From Tetragonia tetragonoides (lineage: Eukaryota > Streptophyta > Magnoliopsida > Caryophyllales > Aizoaceae), in NCBI GenBank assembly GCA_038025085.1, contig CM076141.1, positions 11,286,001 to 11,350,000 of the forward strand: a stretch of 64,000 nucleotides of DNA, given 5' to 3'. The number at the start of each line of letters is the position of its first letter. The stretch's first letter is position 1. The position numbers and the translations under genes are program-made. Shown in pieces: positions 1 through 11,464 of the stretch. Below the pieces are notes generated by a model that was given only the letters and a program-made list of their open reading frames with translations, made no database searches and had not been told where the DNA came from.

Positions 1-103
1 CAACAAAACAAAACACAAAAACTAGAATGACGCGAACTCACAAAATAGCAATAGAATGAGGCGACCTCACAAAATAGCAATTTTTCTTTTTTTGACTAAC
101 ACA

Positions 104-330
104 TGGGGCGGCATTAAGGTGAGATCATATGAGGCGGTTTTAAGGTGAGACCCTTTTTAATAAGCATAATGTCATGCTTATGTCATGATTCAATGATTGG
201 TCATGGAGGGGGCATCACCTTCAGACCACCTCATAGGAGACCTTTTGCTTTACAAATTATCCCTATTGTTGTCACTATTTGGTGGAACGCGTGTGATGCA
301 CACGTCCCCCTTAAATGGGTTAGCATAACT
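104..330. repeat. Dispersed repeat, copy A
   Basis: This stretch contains phrases such as 'taaggtgaga', 'aataagca' and 'cctcataggagacc...ttttgct'. They recur, diverged, at about 13676-13780 ('taaggtgagg', 'cctcataagagacattttgct'). It is therefore an interspersed repeat of unknown class. No ends or target duplication could be fixed. The small open frames across it look like chance. Confidence 0.5.
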
Positions 331-463
331 CGAAATGCTATATAGTAATTTTAAATCAATAATAATGTTTTAGTTACTAAATTTGAATTCTATTATTCAC
401 AAAAAAAAAAAAAAGAGAGTGCAACATTTACACATGAAAAGAGATGAAAATAGTTGCTCCTCT

Positions 464-665
464 TGTGAAACAATTAAAGAGATAGAGAGTAGAGAGTAAA
501 GGGGAGCAAGAGGTGTTTGTATTATTCACTTGAGGGATATATATAGTATAAGAGGGACTAGGGTTTTGCTTGGAGAGCCAGAACCCTAGTACGGTATATG
601 GTAAGTATATAGGTACAGTATCTCTACAATATAGTGTACATTCACATATAATATATTTCATAACA
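464..665 (-). repeat. 3' LTR (left copy)
   Basis: On the plus strand it begins TGTGAAACAATTAAAG and ends ATTTCATAACA. It differs from the right copy by about seven substitutions and lacks a 10-bp duplication (ACTAAGAGGG) present there. It is the 3' LTR because the purine tract abuts its inner edge. Confidence 0.9.
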
Positions 666-698
666 CTCCCCCTTGGATGTACATCACTAAAAAAATGC

Positions 699-1290
699 CT
701 CGTTAAAACCTTACTAGGAAAACCCAGTGGGACAAAAACCTAGTGAAGGAAAAAGAGTACATTATTCTTCAATACGCTTGAGATGCTACCTCATTAAAAA
801 CCTTGCCTGGAAACCCAGTGGGACAAAACCATGGCTAAGGGAAAAAGAGTGCAACGCGTATTTTCTCCCCCTCATGACAATATCCGTCTAGATCTTTAAG
901 TTGATTCAATTGTGATCTTCAGTAGGAAATATCTCCAAAAATGAATCACGTGCTCTACACATGTGTTGAACTTGCAAACTCCATAAATTCCTGCATATTT
1001 ATAAAATATACTTCCAACAACTTTATATTTCCCTTGAATATGGTGTTTATAACTTTCATTTGCATCAGTATCATCCCAAGCAATTGTATATCCATAAAGG
1101 GAGACATTAACATGGAACTAAATTCCATAACATATCCTTTTTATATGTTGTCTCTTTAAAAACCTTGTTAGGTAAAATCCAATGGGATAAAAACCTCAAC
1201 GAGGGGAAAAAGAGTACAACCACTACTTCACCAAAACCTTTGCTAGGAAAATCCGATGGGAAAAACCTACGCCATAGGAGAAAAATGTGA
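699..1290 (-). repeat. Repeat array next to the polypurine tract
   Basis: Four diverged copies of a block of about 60-70 bp lie at about 700, 789, 1155 and 1225. They share the plus-strand signature 'aaaacctt-ctaggaaaa-cc-a-tgggacaaaaacc' and then 'gaaaaagagtac'. I recall similar blocks beside the polypurine tract of plant copia-like elements, but could not check. There are no coding signs. Confidence 0.7.
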
Positions 1291-3939
1291 AGTGCGTAAA
1301 GTCTCATCCTTTAATAGCAATTTCACAATATATGAGCAATTTCCACAATTCCAAACCATTTAACATAAACCTTCTTCGGGAGGTCTTTAGTAATATAGAT
1401 ATAAACCTTCTACCTGAGGTCAATATCTTTCACTGCTCATATTTTTCATATCATCATGAAATATTTGTATGGGAATGAGAGAGAATATTCTATGGTACTC
1501 CAGGACCATAAGGATCACATATTTCATAACCATGCTACTTCAGGACCATAACAACCTCATATTAAGTATTATCGATAGGTCATCACAAATGTGATCTTCA
1601 CATCAATTCTCAAAATTTGAGAATGTTCTGATGATTTTATGATCGATAATCTCATATGCTCAAATTTCTAGTTGAGAGAATAATCAATTCATTCAAAACT
1701 CTCTTAAAGAGGTTTTGTATCTTGCATCACGTCATATCCAACTCGTGAATACTTTCCAACGATATATCTTTTCTCATTCTCATTCAACTTATTTGAGACA
1801 AATAATTCATGTATGTCATTGATTCATAGACCTTTGTAACTTTAAATATTAGAGGTTTATATAATTTCAAAATATGCTCTTCAGGAGCCACTTTTTCAAA
1901 GTTCATATATGTCATTATACATATCCAACAAGGCATTTAGAGTCCTTCAGGGACTGTATCTTCAATCCTTTTGGGATTGACTTACAAACATATCCTTTTA
2001 TAGGTTTCCGCCTATAAAATATGTAGTAACTTACACAATTGCATTTCAATGAAAATGTGTGCATGCATTATGAGATGAAATTAATAAATTAGTAAATATT
2101 TAAATAAATAGAAATAAGGTATAAAATATAGTGACATGCATGATGTATGACATATAATCTATGTGCACACAATGTATGACTCGATAATGTAAACTGTACA
2201 GTTTGGATATCAAATCCATAAATCAGTTGGACTACAGGTCCATGAGCTCATTTTCAATTTTCAATCAATAATATGTCGACATTCAGATGGACTTTATAAA
2301 TATGATCCCCATTCATTTGTCCATCGTATATTGCATATACATATCGGTTCCATTATTTACCGGTATCAAAACATTAATCATTGAATGTTATAATCAACTT
2401 TATTTATCCATCAGTACTGGTAAATGATATCTGAATATTTTCTTAGGAGGTACCTTTTCCCTTATCATATAGGCCATCTATTTTGATTCAGATATCCATA
2501 CCTCTTCAGGGGTATATATATAAGTTATAAAGCTTGTTTATATTTCAATATTCTTCATGAGTATCAACCAAACTGCACAACCTTGCCTTGTTTGTATAAT
2601 AAACTTTCATTAGGAACCGATATTCAATTAATTTGAATGAAAGTATACTCAATATTCTACACTTCAAGTGTATCAATTCTAACATAACTGGCAAGATATC
2701 TCAATTCTCACAACATGAATCTCTACAACCGATTTGTGCCTCGATATGCCTCCCAAAGGGTCATAGTTGTGCGACAGTCAAATCATAAAGTATCATGCTT
2801 GAATATATAGAGGCGGTTTGCAATAAAGCTGGTATGTATGTATACGTATATGAACCTCAAATTTATATCATGTTTCTGAACTTCTAGTTCAGATGGGGAT
2901 CAACATTGTACATACTTAATGTTTGTCTTTGTTTTCTTCAGCTTTCCTCTATTATCTCCCCCTAAGCTGAAAAAACTATATATCTCTCATGGACAGTTAT
3001 AAATGGGCATTTCATTAAATTCAAATTCAGCTTAGATCAACCACGTTCTCATATTCTCTCGAGAAGAATTTCACTTTATCAGTTCTCTAGTGGAGAATAA
3101 AAAATCTGGGGAGTACATGTAATTTGCAGTTGGTTATCTATCTGTGCTCATATAATTTGCCCCATACAAGAGATCAAAATACTGATAAAAACGCTTAAAA
3201 CGTACTTTATAATGAACTTACATAATGCAATGCAACTCATCTTTTAAGTGATCTTCTGGCCACTTAATCTTAATTTGTACAAGTTGCTATCAATATCTCT
3301 TGTCTATTTTCGAATCAAACTAGTTTATTGTTCGAAACTAAATATATACTCCATCTCGTTGTCAGTCTTGCCTTTAAACATCAAGTAATTAAACACGAGA
3401 GAGTATGAGCACATCATCATACATTCATTCAAGAGAAACTTCAGGTTCTCAGAACGGGTGTCTTCATACCCGGATGGCCTAAACTGTCACATCAACAAAA
3501 TATTTCACGTAACTAACTTCTGGTTACTTTTTGCTCAATAATAATCAGTTTTGACGCAGTCATTTACACGTGATTCTGCACAGATGTATGATGTGACAAA
3601 GACATAACTTATGTCTTTTTAATAATGGCAAGACTATCTCATTTTAAGGGGAGATATAGTTCATGCTCTTCTAGAGCTTGTTCATATAGATGGACATTTC
3701 TATCTTATAGATAGATTTCCTTTGAATAACACAAGTCCATTGTCATAGTAAAAAGCATATGACCTCATTTATCTCATATGCGAATATAATTACAATTCAC
3801 ATTTTATCTCCCCCTTTTTCGTACATTCGTAGTAGGAAAAATGATTCAATACACAATCAAAATATCGTCCCAACAATAATAATATATAGGGGTACAAGCT
3901 TCAAGCTTGTAAGTATAAATAATATACGCATCTTCCCAC

Positions 3940-4400
3940 TTGACTTTGGACTTCAGGCCAAAGTTTCATTTCATCATTGTATTATCCAAAATGAATTTGC
4001 AACTTTAGAGGACTTCTGGCCCCAAGTTTCTAACTTCATATGCATATTGAATATACACATTTTCCCGACTAATTTTGGACTTCAGGCCAAAGATTAATTT
4101 GTTGCATCGTTGTATTTACAAAATCAAACTTGCAACTTTAAGTGACTTATGACCCTTATTTAAATTGTTGACTCAAGTGGGGGACGATGTCAATCTATAA
4201 TCATGAACTCCAGGACATGATAATTGTACCATAATTTCTCATTTATTTAATCGGAGATACCCCTTTTGTGATATTCGGATCACTATCAATAACATATATC
4301 AATCTCCATGATCAACTTTGGACTTCGGGCCAAAGGATTATTTCGTCATTGCAAGTATTTACAAAACTCGACACATTTTCTTTATGGGACTTCTGGCACA
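3940..4400 (-). repeat. Second internal repeat array of the LTR element
   Basis: The plus-strand phrase GACTTCAGGCCAAAG occurs near 3949 and 4078, with a variant (GACTTCGGGCCAAAGG) near 4319. Each is followed by 'tcatcattgtattt-caaaat' and 'gcaacttta--ggacttctggcc'. The spacing of about 130-240 bp indicates decayed tandem units inside the retrotransposon. Confidence 0.6.
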
Positions 4401-5821
4401 AAATTTTCATGAACAACTAGTTTATGTATTCAATATAATATCAATATTATCATGAGCTTTTGGTCATGATTATGTGTCATCATCGAATTTCTATCTTATT
4501 ATAAATACCCTTTTATGATCCCTAGTATCAGAATCAATGATTTCTTTTATATATGGGATTTCTCTTTATAACTAGACCATTTTTAGCCCGGCCACGACCC
4601 ATGCTAGTTTATAATAGTTCCTTTATTGTCCCATAGCCTTCAAGGCACTGATCTATAGTACATACATGGTACAGTGCATACAAAAATCTTTAACTCAAGA
4701 CATATTGGACAATTCGTTTGCAAGACCGTTCATAGAAAGATCATTATAGATTTGAAGGTATAAATATTATTTGTGGAAGTTACTCAAAATAAATGTCAAT
4801 CATTGACAATAAATTCCACTTCTAACCAGGAAATATAAAAGAACCTTAACGCGGTAAGAATAAAATAATTAAAGCTGAAGTTTCATATGGGAAACATGAA
4901 TTCACAACATGTTCCTGACTTATTTAAGAATTTCACGCATTAGAAACATCGATAATGTCGTCATATCAATCATGATGGTAGTATCTGTATCATGTAACAC
5001 CTAATTGACAAGTTATATATCAACACAACTATTATAGAATATTAATCATGATAAAGATCGACTTGCATGTAGACATGGTATCGCAGTTCGCAACTATTCA
5101 CGGGCATTGACAACAAAACAGGACCTTGTAGGCTTGTACTTATTTCTCAATATACAGCATACTCCAAGGCTAAATTTCCGATTACACTTCAATTAAGAAT
5201 TTTAATATTCTCATGGATTATTAGGAAAACTTTACTCATAAAAATAAAGAGGACAAAGCCTATACTAAGGCGTAAAACCTCATAGTCATATATATATAAG
5301 TCAACAATGATCATCTAATCAAGTCTTAGATCCAGGAAAAACATGATCAAAGCTTATGAAAACAATAGGTTGAAACACATCTCAAAATCTGATCGTAACA
5401 GTTAGACTTACTACTCTGAGTATTTATATATTCACACAATATCAAAACAATTTGATTGGAGGACAACATCACTGAGTTTATCTCACCACAACTAGAGTTA
5501 CTTTATCATTATATATTCATAATTGTGGGACATACCTTTTAGTAGAATAAAATAATAACAGAAGGTGTATTTTCTTTTCACAACGAGTTTGATCAACTCG
5601 TATCTCGTCCTCGATCTTCGTTCCTTAGTAATTGATTTTTGCCCACCCAAAACTACATGAAAATCAAAATCAATGTGTTAAACAAAATTAATATATGTTC
5701 AATCAAAGTCAGATAAGAAGTGATGAAAAGAATTTAAAGAGATCGAGTTTTGGCCGATAGAGTAGACGATGGACACTGATTGATTTATTCTCAGTTGGTA
5801 GAACTGGTGCTGATAACGTGT

Positions 5822-6033
5822 TGTGAAACAATTAAAGAGATAGAGAGTAGAGAGTAAAGGAGAGCAAGAGGTGTTTGTATTATTCACATGAGGGATATAT
5901 ATAGTACAAGAGGGACTAAGAGGGACTAGGGTTTTGCTTGGAGAGCCAGAACCCTAGTACAGTATATGGTAAGTATATAGGTACAATATCTCTACAATAT
6001 AGTGTACATCTACATATAATATATTTCATAACA
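5822..6033 (-). repeat. 5' LTR (right copy)
   Basis: This is the partner of the left LTR and carries an internal 10-bp duplication. It is flanked on its inner side by the possible primer-binding site and on the outside by GCTCCT. Confidence 0.9.
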
Positions 6034-6640
6034 GCTCCTATTAATTTTTTATTTTTTTTGCTCGTCAAAAAGGAGAGGTGCAAGTGATTGGCGATTGGGG
6101 CACCTCCATTGCGTCATGTTCGGAATCTCGTGTTCAACAATGAACATAGCAGACTAACTAAACAACCAACGCAGGCCCTATCAACGTAGCACCAACAAGG
6201 GGCTAGTATAATTCCTAGTAAGTCTAAAACCACTAGACACCATCCTTGTTGGTATTTGCTCCTGCTAAATAGATTTTGGACTGTGTGTCATTTTTCATTT
6301 ATTAGTAGAGTATATATTACTTCATCTACAACATTGAAAAGAAAAGAAAAAATATATAGTACAATACATTATTCGAGTCATCCTTCAACCCATAATTCAA
6401 AATAATGTCTATGCTGCTTTTAATCATCTGTTGTATTTTAGATGAATTTAACCTTACTTTGGGTGTGTTCTTTAGAATTGAAACTCAACGAATTGAATTG
6501 AACGCCACTAAATTAAATTGAATCCCACTTTGGGTGCGTTCTTTAGAGTTGAACTGTACTGAACTAAAATTAACTGAATTCAACACCACTAAATTATAAT
6601 GAACACCACTAAACTTAACTTAATACCACATATGTAAAAA
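6034..6640. other. Intergenic, MITE-like sequence
   Basis: There is no gene. At about 6040-6180, 'gaggtgcaagtgattggcgatt...ctcgtgttcaa' matches sequence at about 62330-62400. At 6465-6600, 'tttgggtgcgttctttagagttgaactg' type sequence matches in kind the MITE-like stretch near 61930-62040. Both are dispersed repeats without clear ends. Confidence 0.45.
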
Positions 6641-7020
6641 TGTAGGGAGCACTATATGCAACTTTTATTTAAAAAAATTACAACAATGTTTTTAGAAACG
6701 TACACATATGTATCACATATAAAAGCCCGAGAGAGAGGGAGAAAATTATTCGAAGTGTATATCTACACCGATTTATGAGGAGATTTAGAATTTTTTTACC
6801 ATGCTCCATTTGTCTCACAATATGTTACAACTATTATTTCCTCTATACTGGAAATTGCTATTGCTATCTCATTTTAAAACATCATGATGATTATCCTACC
6901 AAGTTAAGTATTAAGACTAATGAAAATTTGACATAATTACTTCAAAACATGTCCCTAAAGACACTACACCATTATAGTCATATAATGAAGTATTTAGATG
7001 ATACATATTGCTTATTACGT
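6640..7020. repeat. Duplicated block, copy 1
   Basis: This is similar over about 350 bp to 9648-9970. Shared phrases include 'gtaggga-cac-atatgcaa', 'cacatataaaagc', 'tgctccat', 'gtcatatgatgaagtatttagat'. The two copies flank the NSN1-fragment cluster, which suggests a segmental duplication of about 3 kb. Confidence 0.65.
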
Positions 7021-7285
7021 TTTCAGCAAGTAGGGAAAAAAATCTCGATAGTATATTAGTATTGGGTTTTTTCCGCCTATTAGTTAACCTTTTATATGTT
7101 CAACCCCAAAAAATTAGTGTGGACCAATCCAATCAGCAACGGACCCTATAAAAAAACAGGCCCAATCCTAAAAACCCTAATTTTCACTGTACTCTTTCTC
7201 TCTCCCACCTCCATATCGTTTCTCCCCCAATTACACTGTTTTGCTTCTCTTACTGTCTCTCTCATCACCACATTCAACTCCAAAA

Positions 7286-7566
7286 ATGGTGAAGAAGAGC
7301 AAAAGTAAGCTAACCGTATATCACCCTTCTCTCTTCTCTTACTATTTTCATGATTTCTATGTCTAATTTGATTGTTTTTATTGTTGTTTACAGAGAACAA
7401 GAGTAAGAGAACAACATTAAAGCAGAAGTACAAGATTATGTTAAGTTATGTTAAATTAAAATTAGGGGTTTACATCTCCCTATTAAAGTTGTTTAAAAGC
7501 GGGTTTGAAACTAGAGGTTCATCCATTTGTACTTCGAGTCAACATTATTTGTTTTTCTCTAATTAG
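7286..7566 (+). pseudogene. Chimeric NSN1 5'-end fragment (copy 1)
   Basis: This duplicates the leader, exon 1 and start of exon 2 of the NSN1 gene at 15862. Exon 1 is 7286-7304 (MVKKSK, donor GTAAGC). Exon 2 begins at 7394 after TTTACAG and gives [15 protein letters not shown]. Homology to NSN1 stops abruptly after 'aagattat' and unrelated sequence follows to a stop at 7564-7566. Spliced, it could encode 63 aa: the basic, probably nucleolar-targeting N terminus with a foreign tail and no GTPase domain. The leader keeps AAACCCTAA at about 7173 and a GGCCCA motif near 7160. It is most simply a pseudogene fragment, though the splice sites and short frame are intact. Confidence 0.75.
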
Positions 7567-7664
7567 AGAAGGTTAGATTGGCTAAATGATTACACATTAC
7601 TATATATCATTACCATCTAAAATAGAAAGATTTTAATTTGTGAGTTAACCGTTTAACAATAGAG

Positions 7665-8015
7665 CAAGTCTTGTGTAAGACCAACTCACAAAATAATGGG
7701 GTCACTGCTTTTTTTTTGTCTTTGCCAAGGATATCCACCGTCGACTACAGTGACTAATCCTCTCGCCCCAACTGTCAGCACATTAAGCGGTAGGAGGCTG
7801 GCCAAGGGATTTGTTCCATTCGCAAGAGTTGGGATTCGAACCCCCAACCACTTGTTTAAGGAATGAAGTGCTGAACCACTACACCAACCCATCTTGGTTT
7901 AATGGGGTCACTGTTTAAAAATGCATGGGTCACTTATGGTGAGCAGTGACCCTTGTTTTATTGAAAAGTGACCCCGTTTCACCAAAAGTTATGGAAAAAC
8001 CGTCTTATAGAGATT
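7665..8015. mobile_element. MITE carrying a SINE
   Basis: It begins near 'caagtcttgtgtaagacc' and ends near 'accgtcttatagag', with 'ggggtcactg' and 'agtgaccc' phrases inside. A second copy in opposite orientation lies at about 52543-52662 ('gaccgtcttatggtgag ... tctcacacaagacttgct'). A SINE splits this copy. The element class is uncertain. Confidence 0.5.
7708..7900 (-). mobile_element. tRNA-derived SINE with exact 13-bp target duplication
   Basis: AATGGGGTCACTG occurs immediately on both sides (7695-7707 and 7901-7913). Read on the minus strand, the insert starts near TGGGTTGGTGTAGTGGTTCA (A-box-like), has a perfect B box GGGTTCGAATCCC, and ends in a poly-A run seen as T9 at the left. Length, promoter boxes, tail and duplication identify a SINE rather than a tRNA gene. 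Confidence 0.9.
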
Positions 8016-8039
8016 TTTTTGTTAACCATAATAAGATTA

Positions 8040-8240
8040 TAAATATACTAAAATTTGAAGGAATAAAGGGATATGGATATCTATCGGGTGGATAAATGGA
8101 TGATTGAGCGTCATTCATATCCATATCCACCTCCCCTTAAATCTACATTCACCTGTATCCATTTATTTTGGGACGGTGCATGGATATTCATTGGGTGCGG
8201 ATGGAGTTATCATCCCTACTTGGTAATTATGAGTATAATC
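8040..8240. repeat. Duplicated spacer, related to 11530-11730
   Basis: The two stretches share 'gtggataaatggatgattgag-gtcat-catatccat', 'tctgtatccattta' and 'gatattcat-gggtg'. With neighbouring matches this marks the NSN1-fragment cluster as repeated units that later gained insertions. Confidence 0.65.
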
Positions 8241-8429
8241 TAACTATCACAATTTCAATTTTTCCTCCCAAATTTGTACTTGTCCATCCCATTTTTATCC
8301 TCTCACTCATCCATTTCCAACTTGTAAAACTTCAAATTGCAAAATGGAGAGAATAGATGAAAATGGGGTGAGCAAAAACAATTTTGGAAGGGGAAGGAGA
8401 AGTTGGAAAAATGTAGGCTTAACGGGCCC

Positions 8430-8940
8430 ACTCAGTGACTGATCTTACACAATACCTTTTTCAACCATTGGGTCTGGAAACGGGTTCGGTAACCATAAGG
8501 TTTAAAACGGACCTCAATTAAGTGGGCCTCTTTCTGAAAATCTCCCTAACCCTAATTTCCTCTCTCTTTCCCTCTCTCACCGCCATACCCATTCTAATAA
8601 CCTCTGTTATCTCCAAATTCCTGTAAGAAACCCAACGCATTTTCTCCATATTCTCTCTCATTATTTTCATGATTTCTGTCTAATTTGATTGTTTTTGTTG
8701 TTTGTTACAGAGAGCGGGAGTAAGAGAAAAACACTAAAGCAGAAGTACAAGATTATGTTAAGTTATGTTAAATTAGGGGTTTACATCTCCCTATTAGAGT
8801 TGTTTAAAAGCAGGTTTGAAACTAGAGGTTCCTCCATTTGTACTTCGAGTCAACATTATTTCTTCGACGAATACTTCATTATGCCAAATCAGGATCGATT
8901 TTCAATTACCAATCCCCTACCTATCTACACACAACCTTAG
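8430..8940 (+). pseudogene. NSN1 5'-end fragment (copy 2, no exon 1)
   Basis: The leader (CCCTAACCCTAATTTCC near 8545) and intron 1 resemble NSN1, but the start codon and first exon are absent. The exon 2 start after TTGTTACAG reads [15 protein letters not shown], then breaks off after the same 'aagattat' and continues with the same foreign sequence as copy 1. The two fragments therefore derive from one chimeric unit that was duplicated after the fusion. The frame stays open to 8940 without a proper start, so it is a pseudogene. Confidence 0.75.
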
Positions 8941-9052
8941 AGAATCTTATTCTTCCTCGGTTCAATGCTTGATTTGTTGCCATAAGGTGGTCTTAGTGCG
9001 TTTAAAACTCTTCGAGAGCTAGAAAGGGACTTTATTTTCTTGTATTTTTATA

Positions 9053-9205
9053 TGGATTGGCTCTGTTGGATGGACTGACTCTTTTGGATGGACTAACTCT
9101 TTTGGATGGGCTGACTCTGATGGATGGGTTGACTCTATTCGATGAGCTGGCTCTGTTAGTTGAGCGAACTCTGTTGGTAAAACTAGCTTTGTTAGATGAA
9201 CTGTT
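9053..9205. repeat. 18-bp minisatellite
   Basis: About eight degenerate copies of TTGGATGGACTGACTCTT lie in tandem. Because 18 bp is six codons, both strands stay open (a LDGLTL-type repeat forwards, an HPKESV-type repeat backwards). Nothing else supports translation. Confidence 0.85.
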
Positions 9206-9647
9206 GGATGGACTTGTTTTTGCATTGTCAAAAGATATAGATGAAACGCTCCAATCCTACTATACAACACATCCATTGCACGGTCTATACCGGCCTATTG
9301 AGTGAGCGTCCAAATGGGTAGCGGAACCACCCTCAATTGGTATGAGATATGCAACAGGGTCTTCTTTAACACAAAGTTTTCACCAATTAGGTTTGGAATA
9401 ACATATTTAACTTAAGCTCTTGGTTAAAGTAATGATTAAGAGATTTGATAAGGTGACAAAAGAAAGTTAGCATTTATTTGACAATGCTTAAAGTTACAGA
9501 TGGAGGGGTGGGGAAAACTCTCAAGTATGCTAGTAAGACTATAGAATTTGTAAATGAAAACAAGGATTGAGGTCAGGTATAAGGTTGACCATATATATTT
9601 AGTTACGAAACTCTAATATACGGTCATGATCGCCATGTTGTTTAAAC

Positions 9648-9970
9648 TGTAGGGACACTTTATGCAATTTTTAAGTAAAAAAAATGTAAAGTTTTAGAAA
9701 CGCATACATATGCACCACATATAAAAGCTCAAGAAAAAAGGAGGAGATTGTTTTACCCGTGCTCCATATCTTTTACAAGATGTTACAATTATAGTTCCTT
9801 TATGTTGCAAATTACTTGTACCGGAAAGATACAATTCGCTAGCTCATTTTAAAATATCTTGTTGATTATTTATAGAAATTTGACATAATTAATTCGAAAC
9901 ATGCCCCAAAAGGCAGTACACCAAATAGTCATATGATGAAGTATTTAGATAAACCATATCACTTATCACC
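9648..9970. repeat. Duplicated block, copy 2
   Basis: This is the counterpart of 6640-7020, as judged by shared phrases and order. Downstream, matches to the region around 7560-8240 resume at about 10440 and continue after 11465. The NSN1 fragment itself is missing from this unit. Confidence 0.65.
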
Positions 9971-10493
9971 CATCCCACAACGACCAATGGTGTCCTAAAC
10001 AGCTAAATATATTTTCATTTATACCAAACATACGTACACACCAATACACACTAAAACTCCAAACAATGTACTTTGAACTTAATAAGTACTCAGTTTGGTT
10101 TAGTTATGGCCTTATGGGTCTTCTAAATTCGACTTGTATGTTTGATTCATAATATAATTGACTATGAATATAATTGGGTAGAGCTTGTCATTGTGCCCAA
10201 CTTAGTTGTGAGTAAGGTTGGCAAAGGATCTATGAATCCATATCCATATTCCATTTATTTTAATTTCAAATCATCCATTCATGTCCATATCAATCAGATG
10301 AACCGACTAAATGAATGTCCACTGGATATTCAAGTCTCCTCTAACTTCTCAATAACAAGCATTCGTATACTTTTTTTTTTTGCCGAATATAAGTAATTAA
10401 ATCGAATAATCGAGTAAGAACAATATAAATTGGAAAAAATCTTTGTTATTCTCTAATTAGAGGAGGTTAGGCTGACTAAATTATTTCACATAT

Positions 10494-11464
10494 TTTTTTT
10501 TTTGAAAAGGCAAGAAAATCGACCACGAAGGGTCAAGAGTCTACAAACTCAATACAGAACGGAACCAATAACAAATAATAAAAATAAATAAAAAAATGAT
10601 GGAAATCTCTTCAACGGCTGCTTCTTCAAGATCCTGCCAAGGAACAAGTCACGGTGAGATCCGATCGCATATACTCCGGTCTTCAGCCATCAGAATCAAC
10701 GCTAACCTCACCAGGCCACTGGCATTAGCGCCTTATCCATGGTAGCTAGCAGTTTGCGATGGAGGAGCAGAGAGCAAAGACTCAAAACCAACCAAGAACA
10801 ACCATGTAAGCTACCGAGATCATTAAAAAAAAAACAAACACATGAAATTGAAATAATAAATAAAAAAAAAAAAAACAGAAGTGGGCTTTACTTCAAACCC
10901 AATAAGGTGAGTCAACAAATGAAAACCACTTCATAGACAAATTCTTCATCGCCGATCAAACATCCTTCATTTTTATGATTCTTCTTCATCTTCTAATAAC
11001 TACTGACAGTAAAGTCACTAATTGCTTCCAGAACCCAACACTAACAAAGGAAATCAAAGAGAACTCAAATGGGTGAGAACCAAAGAAAGCAAACAACTAA
11101 AATCGAAGCTTCTTACCGGTAACCTAACAATAACTTAAGCTAGGGAAACCAATGAGAAAACGTTGTAGCCACGATTTGCTGGTTGATAATTGCTATGATA
11201 TCAATTCAATCCAAAATCGAAACAGATCAATCAATTTCATCAAAACTGACCTCTTTCTCTTTAATTTCTGGGATGAAAATTGGCGACTGAGCCAAAGAAA
11301 GTAGAAAAAAGGCTTCAAGGTGGTGTAATTGAGCAAGAAAAATGGCTTTAGATTTTTCTTTGAAGGTCTGTGTCGGCTGAGCCAAAAGATGAGTTACTTT
11401 AGGGTTTTTAGAGAGTAGAAGAGAGAAGTTCTCCCTTCTCTCTTAAACCCCACTCCTGCTCATG
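10494..11464 (-). mobile_element. 971-bp L1-like retroposon with 15-bp target duplication
   Basis: AATTATTTCACATAT is exactly repeated at 10479-10493 and 11465-11479. A T run at the left is the poly-A tail of a minus-strand insertion. On the minus strand it starts GAGCAGGAGTGGGGTTTAAG, runs through a leader-like region with AAAACCCTAAAG, and ends CTTGCCTTTTCAAAAAAAAA. No reverse transcriptase frame fits in it. It could be an internally deleted L1 with both ends kept, a large SINE-like parasite, or a retroposed transcript. Confidence 0.8.

Larger units (their letters stand above)
464..6033 (-). mobile_element. LTR retrotransposon without visible gag-pol
   Basis: Two direct repeats of 202 and 212 bp (464-665 and 5822-6033) are about 96% alike by eye and, on the minus strand, run TG...CA. 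Just inside the left repeat the minus strand has a purine tract, CCAAGGGGGAG, ending at the LTR start. Just inside the right repeat is a possible primer-binding region, CACGTTATCAGCACCAG. This places the element on the minus strand. GCTCCT lies next to both outer ends, with two extra bases on the left, and is the likely target duplication. The 5.2 kb interior has no open frame above about 112 codons and no recognisable gag, protease, integrase or reverse transcriptase. It does contain repeat arrays. It is either a non-autonomous element or a badly decayed copia-like copy. Confidence 0.85.

Noticed and set aside
7800..7895. tRNA gene on the minus strand (good A and B boxes)
   Set aside because: The boxes belong to a SINE: the unit has a poly-A tail and an exact 13-bp target duplication, and no cloverleaf closes.
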